A stretch of 64,000 bases of DNA from Maribellus sediminis (GCF_011799805.1 NZ_WXUB01000007.1:116683-180682), one strand, 5' to 3'; positions 9,285-18,103 are shown, counted from the first letter of the stretch. Numbers and translations: made by a program. The notes: generated by a model from the sequence alone, not told the origin.

Positions 9285-9989
9285 ATGGCAAATAAAAAAA
9301 TGGAAGTATTTGTTAACCTTACCAAAAAAGACACAGTACAAGCTCTCGAACAAAAAATCTTACCGGGTAGCCTGGTTTTCGACTCGCTAAATCCTTTTCC
9401 GGGATATTATCACGAATTACCTACTGATGCCGATTCGATTTATCTTTACATGATCCTCGACAGTCAGTATCCTCTGGAAGAAATTCTGCGGGCAACACAA
9501 AACATTGAAAAACAGTACGACTGGAATTTTGATGCAGGAAAGGCCTATATCACAATCGGCACTACCAGCCTGGATGCCATTCGATTGCGGCACCTTCCCA
9601 CCCTCGACCTGGTAGAAAAAATACAGGAAGCCTATGTTAAACAAGGCATCAAATTCCTGATGAATAAAAAACTGAAAGGCAAGCTCGAGGCCCGTACCAA
9701 AATTGTAAAATTCCTTAACCTGGAAGAATTGGAGCCTGGAATTTATCTGAATTCCGATGACACAACTTTTGCCTACATCGTGATTTCCAAATACCTCGAT
9801 GCCGAAGAATTTATCAAGGTTTCGATGGATGTGAAATACAACTGGGATGGACATGAATTCGACGCGGCAAGTGCATCGTTCTATAAAGAAGGAACACTTT
9901 ACGAAGTTGTACGTATCCGTTCGGATAAAATGGATGCCAATTATCTGAAAGCAATTCAAAAGCTTTACGAAGCAAAAATCAATAAATAA
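9285..9989 (+). CDS. Unknown protein with internal duplication
   Basis: A 234-residue soluble protein with no signal peptide or membrane segment and no family I can name. It looks like two related halves: residues about 50-125 and 158-233 share the same order of features (Y..I, EE, YxW then FDA, a strand, R.R, and L..IQ..Y near the end). The first 45 residues precede the first unit. It stands alone, divergent from the peptidase gene, and is followed by a strong terminator, so it is probably monocistronic. Confidence 0.78.
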   Translation: MANKKMEVFVNLTKKDTVQALEQKILPGSLVFDSLNPFPGYYHELPTDADSIYLYMILDSQYPLEEILRATQNIEKQYDWNFDAGKAYITIGTTSLDAIRLRHLPTLDLVEKIQEAYVKQGIKFLMNKKLKGKLEARTKIVKFLNLEELEPGIYLNSDDTTFAYIVISKYLDAEEFIKVSMDVKYNWDGHEFDAASASFYKEGTLYEVVRIRSDKMDANYLKAIQKLYEAKINK

Positions 9990-10007
9990 ATTGCAAAGCA
10001 TATAAAC

Positions 10008-10037
10008 AAAAGGTGGTACACAGGTGCCACCTTTTTT
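10008..10037 (+). terminator. Rho-independent terminator after the 9285-9989 gene
   Basis: The stem AAAGGTGG...CCACCTTT, extended by TAC/GTG, closes a short loop and is followed by a T-run, 20 bp after the stop codon. Confidence 0.85.
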
Positions 10038-10202
10038 GTTTTCATGGCTTTATCCAATAAAATAACTGATCGGCCGTATTTCCACAAAAGGTGACAATTA
10101 CTTCCATTCGGGGAGGTCAGAAGGGTTCAAAACAGTTTGAATTCTGTTTGCAACTGCGAACATCGGGAATATTTTTTGTGCCTTTTAGTGTCTGATTTTT
10201 TT

Positions 10203-10210
10203 TACCTTTG
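10203..10210 (+). promoter_or_regulatory. -7 box of the HlyD-like gene
   Basis: TACCTTTG is an exact match to the Bacteroidota -7 consensus TAnnTTTG, 36 bp before the chosen ATG. A TTTG at 10175-10178 could be the -33 element, but the 24-bp spacer is longer than usual. Confidence 0.45.
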
Positions 10211-10245
10211 AACAAATAGTCATTCAACCAAAACCAGTGCTTTCT

Positions 10246-11481
10246 ATGGGAAAAAACACCAGGTTAATCTTTATCATAGCCGCTGTTTCAGGTCTTTTCA
10301 TTTTATTGGCCATACTCCTGCTCCAGAAAAACAAACCTGCAGGCGAAGTTTCAAACGAATCGTATACTGTTGAGGCAGTGAGCATGGGGCCGGTAATATC
10401 GTCCTTACAAGCTTCGGGAGTAATTGAATCCGACGACGAGATCATCATCCGGTCGCCTGAGCGGAGTATCATCAAAAAGGTTTATAAGAATGCAGGTTCG
10501 CTGGTAAAAAAGGGCGATCTGCTGATTGAACTCGACGAAAAAAGCGTGCAGAAAGAAATTGAGCGCATGCAGAACCAACTGGATATCAAACACAACTCTC
10601 TGGAAAAATCAAGACTGAATGCGCAAAACACACGACTGAGCCTCGACCGGAACGAAGAAGTAAAAAAACTCAGAATACTAACGCTGAAATCGAACCTGAC
10701 AGAACAGGAAAAAATGTTGGAAGCCGGGACTATTGCCGAAGAAAGAGTTAATCGTACCAGGCAAGAGGTGGAAGCAGCCGAAACAGATCTTCAAAGCCAA
10801 ATTGAGAAGAATGCAATACGAATCCAGCAAATGGAAGCCGACGAAAGAGGATTGTTACTTCAAATCAACAGCCAGGAAAAAAACCTGAAAGAAAAACAGG
10901 CAATGCTCAGTAAATTACGTGTAACAGCACCGGCTGAAGGTGTAATTCTGGCCATCAACAACAGCGAAGGACAGCGCATTGAAGAAGACGCCATGTTGCT
11001 CCGCATGTCGGATATGTCGTCGTTTAAAGTGGTGGGCTGGGTAAACGAAAAGTATGCATCGCGTGTACAAACCGGCAACCGTGTGCTGGTGAACCTCGAA
11101 AACGAAAAGCTGGAAGGTGTAGTTGGTGAGATCACGCCAATGATTGAAGACCAGATGATCCATTTCAATGTTCACCTGGCCGACAAAAAACACCAGGGGC
11201 TGGAAATTAACCAGAGTGTTTCTCTTGAAATCATCAGCCGCAACCACGATAATGTTTTGCGTATAAAGAAATTCCCCGAATTCGAATACAGTAATCGTCA
11301 ATACCTGTATGTACTCCATGACCGGGAAGCCGTAAAAACAGAAGTAATATTCGGTACCATCGGTAACGAATGGTGTGAAATTGTTTCCGGATTAAGTGAA
11401 GGAGACCAGATTCTGATCGGTACCGGTGATGCAGAAAGCGGCCCTGCCAGGTTTCATGTAAAAAAGAGCCAGTTGAATTAA
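10246..11481 (+). CDS. HlyD-family efflux periplasmic adaptor subunit
   Basis: A membrane-fusion adaptor linking an inner-membrane pump to an outer-membrane channel. One N-terminal transmembrane anchor (LIFIIAAVSGLFILLAILLL) is followed by a split biotinyl/lipoyl-like domain (SIIKKVYKNAGSLVKKGDLL and RVTAPAEGVILAINNSEGQR). Between the halves is a long coiled-coil hairpin at about 95-225. Beta-barrel and membrane-proximal domains complete the protein. Length about 411. The ATG at 10246 is preferred over an in-frame GTG at 10237. No ABC or RND pump lies next to it; the next gene is aquaporin, so the pump partner is elsewhere or differently arranged. Confidence 0.88.
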   Translation: MGKNTRLIFIIAAVSGLFILLAILLLQKNKPAGEVSNESYTVEAVSMGPVISSLQASGVIESDDEIIIRSPERSIIKKVYKNAGSLVKKGDLLIELDEKSVQKEIERMQNQLDIKHNSLEKSRLNAQNTRLSLDRNEEVKKLRILTLKSNLTEQEKMLEAGTIAEERVNRTRQEVEAAETDLQSQIEKNAIRIQQMEADERGLLLQINSQEKNLKEKQAMLSKLRVTAPAEGVILAINNSEGQRIEEDAMLLRMSDMSSFKVVGWVNEKYASRVQTGNRVLVNLENEKLEGVVGEITPMIEDQMIHFNVHLADKKHQGLEINQSVSLEIISRNHDNVLRIKKFPEFEYSNRQYLYVLHDREAVKTEVIFGTIGNEWCEIVSGLSEGDQILIGTGDAESGPARFHVKKSQLN

Positions 11482-11632
11482 ATCCTTTACTTTTTCATTT
11501 TAATAAACTCCCAAAGCCTGCTCAGCGACTGACAATTAATTTAAGTTGAGGTACCGCATATTTCGTCAAATTGTTTTAAATTGATTGAAATTCACCATAC
11601 TACATGTAGTACTAAATGCTTAAATCACAATT

Positions 11633-12319
11633 ATGAAAAAATTAGTTGCAGAATTTTTTGGCACCGCCTGGTTAGTGATTGGCGGGTGTGGAAGCGCAGT
11701 ATTTGCCGCCGCTTATCCTGAGTTGGGTATTGGCTTTGCGGGAGTTGCGCTTGCTTTTGGATTAACTGTTCTGACCATGGTTTATGCCATCGGCCATATT
11801 TCGGGTTGTCACCTCAACCCGGCAGTATCAATCGGCTTATGGGCCGGTGGTCGTTTCGATGCCAAGGACCTGATACCCTACATTATTTCGCAGGTTTTGG
11901 GAGCTACTTTTGGCGCGCTGATTCTTTACCTCATCGTTTCAGGAAAACCGGGTGCAGAGATCGGAACTTTTGCTGCCAATGGCTACGGCGAACATTCTCC
12001 CGATGGTTATGGCATGGTTTCAGGATTGATTGCAGAAATTGTGCTGACCTTCTTTTTCCTGTTTGTAATTTTGGGTGCTACACATTCGAAAGCACCTCAA
12101 GGTCTTGCAGGTGTGGCAATTGGTTTGTCGCTTACACTCATCCACCTCATCAGCATTCCAATTACCAATACATCGGTTAACCCGGCACGTAGTACCAGCC
12201 AGGCATTGTTTGTTGGCGATTGGGCACTTGGTCAGCTTTGGCTGTTCTGGGTAGCTCCGATTATTGGCGCACTCATCGCCGGCTTTGTTTACAAAATGCT
12301 TGCTCCGGAAAATGAATAA
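11633..12319 (+). CDS. aqpZ: Aquaporin Z
   Basis: Inner-membrane water channel of the MIP family, 228 residues with six transmembrane segments. Both NPA loops are present: [11 protein letters not shown] (about residues 62-72) and [13 protein letters not shown] (about 182-194). The Arg after the second NPA and the His in the fifth helix ([15 protein letters not shown]) give the narrow AqpZ-type selectivity filter rather than a glycerol channel. It is followed immediately by a terminator, so it is probably expressed alone. Confidence 0.95.
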   Translation: MKKLVAEFFGTAWLVIGGCGSAVFAAAYPELGIGFAGVALAFGLTVLTMVYAIGHISGCHLNPAVSIGLWAGGRFDAKDLIPYIISQVLGATFGALILYLIVSGKPGAEIGTFAANGYGEHSPDGYGMVSGLIAEIVLTFFFLFVILGATHSKAPQGLAGVAIGLSLTLIHLISIPITNTSVNPARSTSQALFVGDWALGQLWLFWVAPIIGALIAGFVYKMLAPENE

Positions 12320-12340
12320 TCTGACTTATATACTATAGGG

Positions 12341-12372
12341 AAAGAGTTGTCTGTGGGCAACTCTTTTTTTTT
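12341..12372 (+). terminator. Terminator after aqpZ
   Basis: The stem AAAGAGTTG/CAACTCTTT has an 8-base loop and continues into a run of Ts, 21 bp after the aqpZ stop. Confidence 0.88.
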
Positions 12373-12410
12373 GTTGAATACCACAACACTAAGACACCCG
12401 ACCAACATAA

Positions 12411-13685
<1,275 letters not shown>

Positions 13686-13697
13686 AATCATCCTGAA

Positions 13698-13738
13698 CTT
13701 ATTCATCACCGGAACCTGTTTCTCCGGTGATGAATAAG
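13698..13738. repeat. 16-bp perfect inverted repeat
   Basis: CTTATTCATCACCGGA (13698-13713) is exactly complementary to TCCGGTGATGAATAAG (13723-13738) across a 9-base loop. It lies 12 bp after the esterase stop. No T-run follows on either strand, so it may be a processing or stabilising hairpin, or an unusual terminator. Confidence 0.7.
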
Positions 13739-13776
13739 CTGGGTACAAACAAACTATAAACCGATAGTCCTTACTT

Positions 13777-14592
13777 ATGAAAAACTTAATTTTATTCATT
13801 GGAGTGCTGTTTTGCAGTCAACTTGGTTATTCGCAGGTTTTTTCCAACAACGACCTAAGCATTACCCAGCTTGAAAAAGGCATTTGGGTGGTTGAAACTT
13901 CAGATAACACTACCATGTACATTATTGAAGGCGATAAAAAAGCCATGTTAATTGATGTGGGCACCAAATGCAAGGACCTGGACAAGGTGGTAAAAAAGAT
14001 TACCGATAAACCGCTGGAGGTGGTTCTTACGCATTTTCATCCCGATCATGCAGGGAATATTGCCTATTTCGATACGGTTTATATGCATGAAGGTGATACC
14101 GCACTTATTAGAATGCTGAAAATTCCTTACAACGGAGAAATTGAATATGTGCTTGATGGTGATGAAATTGACCTTGGAAACCGAAAGATTGAAGTGATCC
14201 ATACGCCGGGACACACGCCCGGGTCCATTGTTTTGCTTGACACAAAAACCTCCAGTTGTTTTACGGGCGATGCGTTTGGCTCAGGACAGGTTTGGCTGCA
14301 ACTTGAGCCTCATTCTTCTATTGATACCTACATTCGGTCGTGCAAAATAATGCTGGCTAAAATGAACAGTGAGGGAATCACAAAAATCTATTGCGGACAT
14401 TATCCATATGTAAAAACAGCATTTGATAAAAGTTATTTAACCGATATGCAAAATTTAGCGGAAGGATTAAAAAATGGCACGGCACCCGAAGCCAGACCAT
14501 ACGAGGTGAAAGTTTCTATTGGTTCGCAAAATCCGATGATCGCCACCCTGGGGCAGGCCAGCATTGTTTTTGATCCGGAACATCTTAAATAA
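13777..14592 (+). CDS. Exported MBL-fold metallohydrolase
   Basis: A 271-residue metallo-beta-lactamase-fold protein with a signal peptide (MKNLILFIGVLFCSQLGYSQ). The metal motif HFHPDH is at about residues 87-92, followed by HTPGHTPGS, the bridging Asp in FTGDAFGSG and a final His in IYCGHYPY. The overall pattern is that of a general hydrolase rather than a class B lactamase. Substrate unknown. It lies between two exported esterases on the same strand, with 33 bp to the next gene, so the latter two are probably cotranscribed. Confidence 0.88.
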   Translation: MKNLILFIGVLFCSQLGYSQVFSNNDLSITQLEKGIWVVETSDNTTMYIIEGDKKAMLIDVGTKCKDLDKVVKKITDKPLEVVLTHFHPDHAGNIAYFDTVYMHEGDTALIRMLKIPYNGEIEYVLDGDEIDLGNRKIEVIHTPGHTPGSIVLLDTKTSSCFTGDAFGSGQVWLQLEPHSSIDTYIRSCKIMLAKMNSEGITKIYCGHYPYVKTAFDKSYLTDMQNLAEGLKNGTAPEARPYEVKVSIGSQNPMIATLGQASIVFDPEHLK

Positions 14593-14625
14593 AGCAATAA
14601 ATCTAAATCACCTAAATCGAATTCG

Positions 14626-16302
14626 ATGAAAACCAACAGAAGAGATTTTTTTCAAACCATGGGAGCCGGAGCCGCCGGATTTGGACTGGCGACCACCCTT
14701 CCATTAGCTTCGTGTGCAGCTCCTGCAACGATGAAAGATACTGATGATGAACAAATCCTGTTCATTGGCGACGACATTGCCATTGCCGAAACTGTTTACG
14801 GTAAAGTAAAAGGATTCATTCTCCGCGGAATTACCCAGTTTCGCGGAATTCCATACGGCGCTGACACCGGCGGTAAAAACCGTTTTATGCCACCGCAAAA
14901 ACCCGAAAGCTGGGATCATATTCGCCCGGCAGTCTGGTGGGGAAACTCGGCACCACAGATCATGGATAATCGCTATGCCAATGCTTATGCTTCGTTTGTC
15001 GATCACTGGAATTACGACGATGTAAGCGAAGACTGTCTGAGGCTAAATGTCTGGACACCGGCCATCGACGCTAATAAACGCCCGGTTATGGTGTGGTACC
15101 ACGGCGGTGGCTATACCAACGGAAACGGAATTGAACAGGACGGTTATATGGGCGAAAACCTCAGCCGCAAAGGAGATGTGGTTTTTGTTTCGATCAACCA
15201 TCGTTTAGGCCCGATCGGATTTTCAGATCTTTCGGGAGTAGGTGGCGATAAGTATAAGCACTCCGGGAATGTTGGCGCGCTCGATATGGTAGCCGCGCTG
15301 GAATGGGTAAAAGAGAATATTGCCAATTTTGGTGGCGATCCGGATAATGTAACCATCATGGGGCAATCGGGCGGAGGTGCAAAAGTGTGCACACTGGCTG
15401 CCATGCCGGCCGCACAGGGCTTGGTACATAAAGTTGTTCCACTAAGCGGTTCAAGCATTAAAGCGATGGATCAGGAAATGTCGCAAAAACTGGGTGCTTA
15501 TGTATTAAAAGAAGCGGGACTGAAACCTGATGAAATCGATAAGTTACAGGAACTGCCCTGGAAAGAATACATCCTGATCGCGAATAGAGCCAATCAGAAA
15601 CTGCGCGAGGAGCTTGAATCTGCCGACTATTCCCGCGTTGGATTTAGCCCGGTGGCGGATGGAATAAATATTCCGAAAGAAGAATTTTACAGCGATCCAC
15701 ACGGCATTTCTTCGGATGTTCCGATGATGATCTGTACCACTTTCCACGAATGGGGAATGGCGCGTAACATGCCCGAAATGGAAGAGATAACGGCAGATCA
15801 GGCAAAAGAAATGCTAAAACAACGTGCCGGCTTCAGAGGCGGGTTAGGCGACAAGGCACCGGCAGTTTACGATGCTTATGCCAAAGCTTTCCCCGATGCC
15901 AAACCTATCGAGATTATGACGCTGGCTGCCAGCAACCGTAAAAGTGTTATAGAAACAGCTACTGCAAAAAGCAATCAGCAAGCGCCTGTTTATTTGGCCT
16001 GGTTCGGATGGGAACCGCCTTTGTTTGACAATCGCATGCGGGCTTTCCACTGCCTCGATATTTGTTTCTGGTTTTACAATACCGACCTCATGCTGACACA
16101 TACAGGAGGAGGTGCGAGGCCACGTAACCTTTCCGAAAAAATGTCGGATGCTTTGCTGAACTTTATGCGCACCGGCGATCCGAATTGCGAAGCACTACCC
16201 GAGTGGCCAAAATTCACTATCGAAAATGGCGAGACCATGATTTTGAATGATGTGTGTGAGGTGAAAAATGATCCGGATCGCGAAGCACGCGAAATGTTAT
16301 AG
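14626..16302 (+). CDS. Exported type-B carboxylesterase / lipase
   Basis: A 558-residue type-B carboxylesterase. The N-terminus combines a twin-arginine-like start (MKTNRRDFFQTMGAG) with a possible lipobox (LPLASC), so it is probably exported and perhaps lipid-anchored. Family landmarks are FRGIPYG, EDCLRLNVWTP, the oxyanion HGGGY, the nucleophile in GQSGGGAKV (about residue 246), and the catalytic His in RAFHCLDICF. Natural substrate unknown. It starts 33 bp after the MBL gene and is followed by a terminator. Confidence 0.92.
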   Translation: MKTNRRDFFQTMGAGAAGFGLATTLPLASCAAPATMKDTDDEQILFIGDDIAIAETVYGKVKGFILRGITQFRGIPYGADTGGKNRFMPPQKPESWDHIRPAVWWGNSAPQIMDNRYANAYASFVDHWNYDDVSEDCLRLNVWTPAIDANKRPVMVWYHGGGYTNGNGIEQDGYMGENLSRKGDVVFVSINHRLGPIGFSDLSGVGGDKYKHSGNVGALDMVAALEWVKENIANFGGDPDNVTIMGQSGGGAKVCTLAAMPAAQGLVHKVVPLSGSSIKAMDQEMSQKLGAYVLKEAGLKPDEIDKLQELPWKEYILIANRANQKLREELESADYSRVGFSPVADGINIPKEEFYSDPHGISSDVPMMICTTFHEWGMARNMPEMEEITADQAKEMLKQRAGFRGGLGDKAPAVYDAYAKAFPDAKPIEIMTLAASNRKSVIETATAKSNQQAPVYLAWFGWEPPLFDNRMRAFHCLDICFWFYNTDLMLTHTGGGARPRNLSEKMSDALLNFMRTGDPNCEALPEWPKFTIENGETMILNDVCEVKNDPDREAREML

Positions 16303-16320
16303 AAATATATTAGGATAACC

Positions 16321-16350
16321 AAAAGGATCGGCTGGAAACCGGTCCTTTTT
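16321..16350 (+). terminator. Terminator after the carboxylesterase gene
   Basis: AAAAGGATCGG pairs with CCGGTCCTTTTT (one mismatch or bulge) around GCTGGAAA-type loop bases and ends in a T-run. Confidence 0.8.
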
Positions 16351-16602
16351 CATGCACTGATGAAAACATCATCTAAAGCTTACTTATAATTAGCAAATTT
16401 AAATTCGGACAAAAACAGTGTTCCCAGTGGCAAAGGGTTTCCACCCTGAAAAGCTTCTGCACCGGACATGCTGAAGGCATTGCATATTAACGCGACATCG
16501 GGATCCAGCGATCTCGCAAAAGCAGAATGCGAGAAATTTTTAGACGACGTTATTCGAACGAATACCTATTTCTTAAATAAACAAAGGAGAAACAAAGGAT
16601 AC
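16351..16602. other. Gene-free spacer with no recognised content
   Basis: Between the esterase terminator and the tRNA-like remnant. A short plus-strand open frame begins at 16468, but it has no recognisable motif and runs into the tRNA remnant, so it is not called. The right end (16575-16602) resembles, on the minus strand, the leader found upstream of the GIY-YIG gene. Confidence 0.5.
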
Positions 16603-16649
16603 AAAAAAGGAGCAACTCTTTCGAACTACTCCTTTTGTGGAGAATATCG

Positions 16650-16668
16650 CCCCGATAAATATTCGGGG
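16650..16668. repeat. Palindrome in T-loop of the tRNA remnant
   Basis: CCCCGATAAATATTCGGGG, 6-bp GC-rich arms with a 7-base AT loop, lies exactly where the T-loop of the tRNA copy should be. Confidence 0.75.
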
Positions 16669-16682
16669 GAACCGATGACCTC

Positions 16683-16699
16683 CCCGAAAAGCCTTCGGG
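16683..16699. repeat. Palindrome in anticodon arm of the tRNA remnant
   Basis: CCCGAAAAGCCTTCGGG replaces the anticodon stem-loop. It is closely related to the palindrome at 17130-17147. Confidence 0.75.
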
Positions 16700-16703
16700 C
16701 GCT

Positions 16704-16955
16704 CTAGCCAACTGAGCCTATTAGAAACTCTATATACTTTCTACTTTTCTTTCGTTTGATTTCATATTCCCGTTGAATTGCCAGAGACCGGTCAGAAAAT
16801 TCCTCGGTATAGACCAATTTCCACGGGATTCCAGATTTTGTTGAAGGTGTCCTGCTCCAATTGTGTTGTTGCAAACGTTCGTTCACATTCTGCGTACTAC
16901 CAACATAGTACCTACCATTTTTTTCACTTTGTAAGATATACAGGTAATAAGTCAT
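16704..16955 (-). CDS. Small GIY-YIG endonuclease (YhbQ/UvrC-N type)
   Basis: An 83-residue single-domain GIY-YIG nuclease. The start MTYYLYILQSEKNGRYYVGS carries the two signature strands (YLYIL and YYVGS), followed by the family block STKSGIPWKLVYTEEF and the Glu/Lys-rich helix REYEIKRKKSRKYIEFLI. Start chosen at 16955: the open frame continues upstream to 17102, but that extension is only a translation of the tRNA-Ala gene and its terminator. The last codons (IGSVG, stop) are read from the D-arm of a broken tRNA copy. It lies immediately downstream of an intact tRNA-Ala, with a leader that partly matches those of the flanking units. Small GIY-YIG proteins of this class are DNA-cleaving and often mobile. 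Confidence 0.85.
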   Translation of the reverse strand: MTYYLYILQSEKNGRYYVGSTQNVNERLQQHNWSRTPSTKSGIPWKLVYTEEFSDRSLAIQREYEIKRKKSRKYIEFLIGSVG

Positions 16956-16982
16956 GGCTTGCAAATGAGAACAATAAGATAC

Positions 16983-17017
16983 AAAAAAAGGAGCAATCCT
17001 TTCGAACTGCTCCTTTT
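16983..17017 (-). terminator. Terminator of tRNA-Ala
   Basis: On the minus strand AAAAGGAGCA (17017-17008) pairs with TGCTCCTTTT (16995-16986) around a 12-base loop and runs into TTTTTTT. The stem begins directly at the encoded CCA end. Confidence 0.85.
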
Positions 17018-17019
17018 GG

Positions 17020-17093
17020 TGGAGATTACCGGAATCGAACCGGTGACCTTTTGACTGCCAGTCAAACGCTCTAGCCAACTGAGCTAAACCCCC
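17020..17093 (-). tRNA. tRNA-Ala (anticodon GGC)
   Basis: A full cloverleaf on the minus strand. The acceptor GGGGGTT/AATCTCC contains the alanine identity pair G3:U70. The D-arm is GCTC/GAGC, the anticodon arm TTTGA-CTGGCAG-TCAAA with anticodon GGC reads GCC codons, and the T-arm ACCGG-TTCGATT-CCGGT is intact. The discriminator is A, and CCA is encoded at 17019-17017. It is the only intact copy among three tRNA-like stretches in 500 bp. The consensus promoter lies not directly upstream but before the damaged copy at 17174, so both are probably transcribed together and processed. Confidence 0.95.
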
Positions 17094-17106
17094 TTTTTTC
17101 AATTAT

Positions 17107-17174
17107 CATGTTGAGAACAACGAGGACCTCCCCGAAAGCCTTCGGGGCGCTCTAGCCAACTGAGCTAATCCCCC
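17107..17174 (-). pseudogene. tRNA 5' half fused to a palindrome and a short leader
   Basis: On the minus strand GGGGGATTAGCTCAGTTGG and CTAGAGCG give a complete acceptor 5' strand and D-arm. The sequence then switches to CCCCGAAGGCTTTCGGGG, AGGTCCTCG and GTTGTTCTCAAC followed by ATG (17109-17107). The 3' half of the tRNA is missing. The ATG opens only 12 codons that end (SVG, stop) in the D-arm of the intact tRNA-Ala, in the same way that the GIY-YIG gene ends in the next copy. It resembles a unit whose nuclease gene has been deleted. Confidence 0.7.
17130..17147. repeat. Palindrome CCCCGAAAGCCTTCGGGG
   Basis: Perfect 7-bp arms with a 4-base loop, at the position of an anticodon arm; the sister copy is at 16683-16699. 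Confidence 0.8.
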
Positions 17175-17184
17175 AAATGCGCTG

Positions 17185-17217
17185 CAAATATAAAAATATT
17201 TTCTTTGATTACTCAAA
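17185..17217 (-). promoter_or_regulatory. Consensus promoter of the tRNA locus
   Basis: On the minus strand TTTG (17217-17214), a 21-bp spacer and TATATTTG (17192-17185) match the Bacteroidota primary-sigma consensus exactly. The predicted start falls just before the truncated tRNA-like unit at 17174. Confidence 0.75.
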
Positions 17218-17413
17218 TAAAATTTTGGTAAAGTTTTTGTTGTATAACAAATAGAATTTGATGCGCCTAAAGCCATGAACAGTGTTCATAACGGAGACTT
17301 CTCCGGTATCTTAAATTTAAATCGAATAGACTTGGATATAAAGAATATTTCTTATCTTTAAGCCCCAATTTTAGGGACAAAAATTCGAATAAAACTTAAA
17401 ATAATAGCTTAGT

Positions 17414-18103
17414 ATGGAACTTAAAAAATCGCCAAAAGTCGATCTTGAAGGCAAAAGGAATACCTTTCTGCTAGTAGGATTGGTGCTTGCATTAGGCATT
17501 ACACTGCTGGCCTTTGAATGGACAACCAAGCCTAAAAAAGTAGAAGGTTTGGGACAAATTCAAACCCAGGAAGTGGAAGAAGAGATTATTCCGATCACTC
17601 GCGAGCAACAGGTTCAACCACCGCCACCACCTCCACCACCAAAAGTTGTTGAGGTTTTGAACATTGTGGACGACGATGTTGAGATCGAAGATGAGTTGGA
17701 AATTGAAGATTCAGAAGCCGATGAAACTACCGTTATCGATGTAGCTCCGGTTATTGAAACTGCTGAAGAAGAAGAAGCTTCGGATACTGAGGTTTTCTTT
17801 ATTGTAGAAGACATGCCTGAGTTCCCTGGTGGTGACCTTGCACTTCGTAAATACCTGGCCAGCCAGATTAAATATCCGGTTATTGCGCAGGAAAACGGAA
17901 TCCAGGGTAAAGTTTATGTAACCTTTGTTGTTGGTAAAGATGGAAAAGTTAGCAACGCCCGCATTGCAAGGGGAGTTGACCCATCGCTCGACAAAGAAGC
18001 ATTGCGCGTGGTTAACAGCCTTCCGACCTGGAAACCTGGAAAACAACGTGGCAAGCCGGTTAATGTATCTTACACGGTACCAATTAACTTCGTATTGCAG
18101 TAA
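17414..18103 (+). CDS. tonB: Energy transducer TonB
   Basis: Couples the inner-membrane proton-motive force (with ExbB/ExbD) to outer-membrane TonB-dependent transporters. 229 residues: a cytoplasmic start (MELKKSPKVDLEGKRN), one transmembrane anchor (about 17-37), a proline run (PPPPPPPPK at about 71) and an acidic periplasmic linker at about 85-130. A C-terminal TonB domain at about 140-229 contains FPGGDLALRKYLASQIKYP and GKVYVTFVVGKDGKVSNA. This is the standard Bacteroidota form. ExbB/ExbD are not adjacent, so they are encoded elsewhere. It is followed by a very regular terminator. Confidence 0.94.
   Translation: MELKKSPKVDLEGKRNTFLLVGLVLALGITLLAFEWTTKPKKVEGLGQIQTQEVEEEIIPITREQQVQPPPPPPPPKVVEVLNIVDDDVEIEDELEIEDSEADETTVIDVAPVIETAEEEEASDTEVFFIVEDMPEFPGGDLALRKYLASQIKYPVIAQENGIQGKVYVTFVVGKDGKVSNARIARGVDPSLDKEALRVVNSLPTWKPGKQRGKPVNVSYTVPINFVLQ

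Larger units (their letters stand above)
16603..16722 (-). pseudogene. Decayed tRNA-Ala copy with terminator, invaded by two palindromes
   Basis: On the minus strand the D-arm (GGCTCAGTTGGCTAGAGCG), the AGGTC variable region, the 3' acceptor (TTCTCCAC) and a terminator hairpin with TTCGAAAG loop line up with the intact tRNA-Ala at 17020-17093 and its terminator. The 5' acceptor strand has been replaced by coding sequence of the GIY-YIG gene. The anticodon arm is replaced by CCCGA-AGGCTTT-TCGGG, and the T-loop is split by a 19-base palindrome. It cannot fold into a working tRNA. The stop codon and last residues of the GIY-YIG gene are encoded by its D-arm. Confidence 0.8.

Noticed and set aside
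10246..12319. HlyD adaptor and aquaporin as one transport operon
   Set aside because: A 150-bp gap, unrelated functions and a separate promoter-like region make cotranscription doubtful.
16468..16707. 79-codon plus-strand open frame
   Set aside because: No motif, runs into the tRNA remnant and palindromes on the opposite strand; composition unlike the neighbours.
16956..17102. N-terminal extension of the GIY-YIG open frame (49 extra residues)
   Set aside because: It is only a translation of the tRNA-Ala gene and its terminator; the nuclease domain starts at 16955.
17148..17174. Functional tRNA at the upstream copy
   Set aside because: Only the acceptor 5' strand and D-arm are present; no anticodon arm, T-arm or 3' acceptor.
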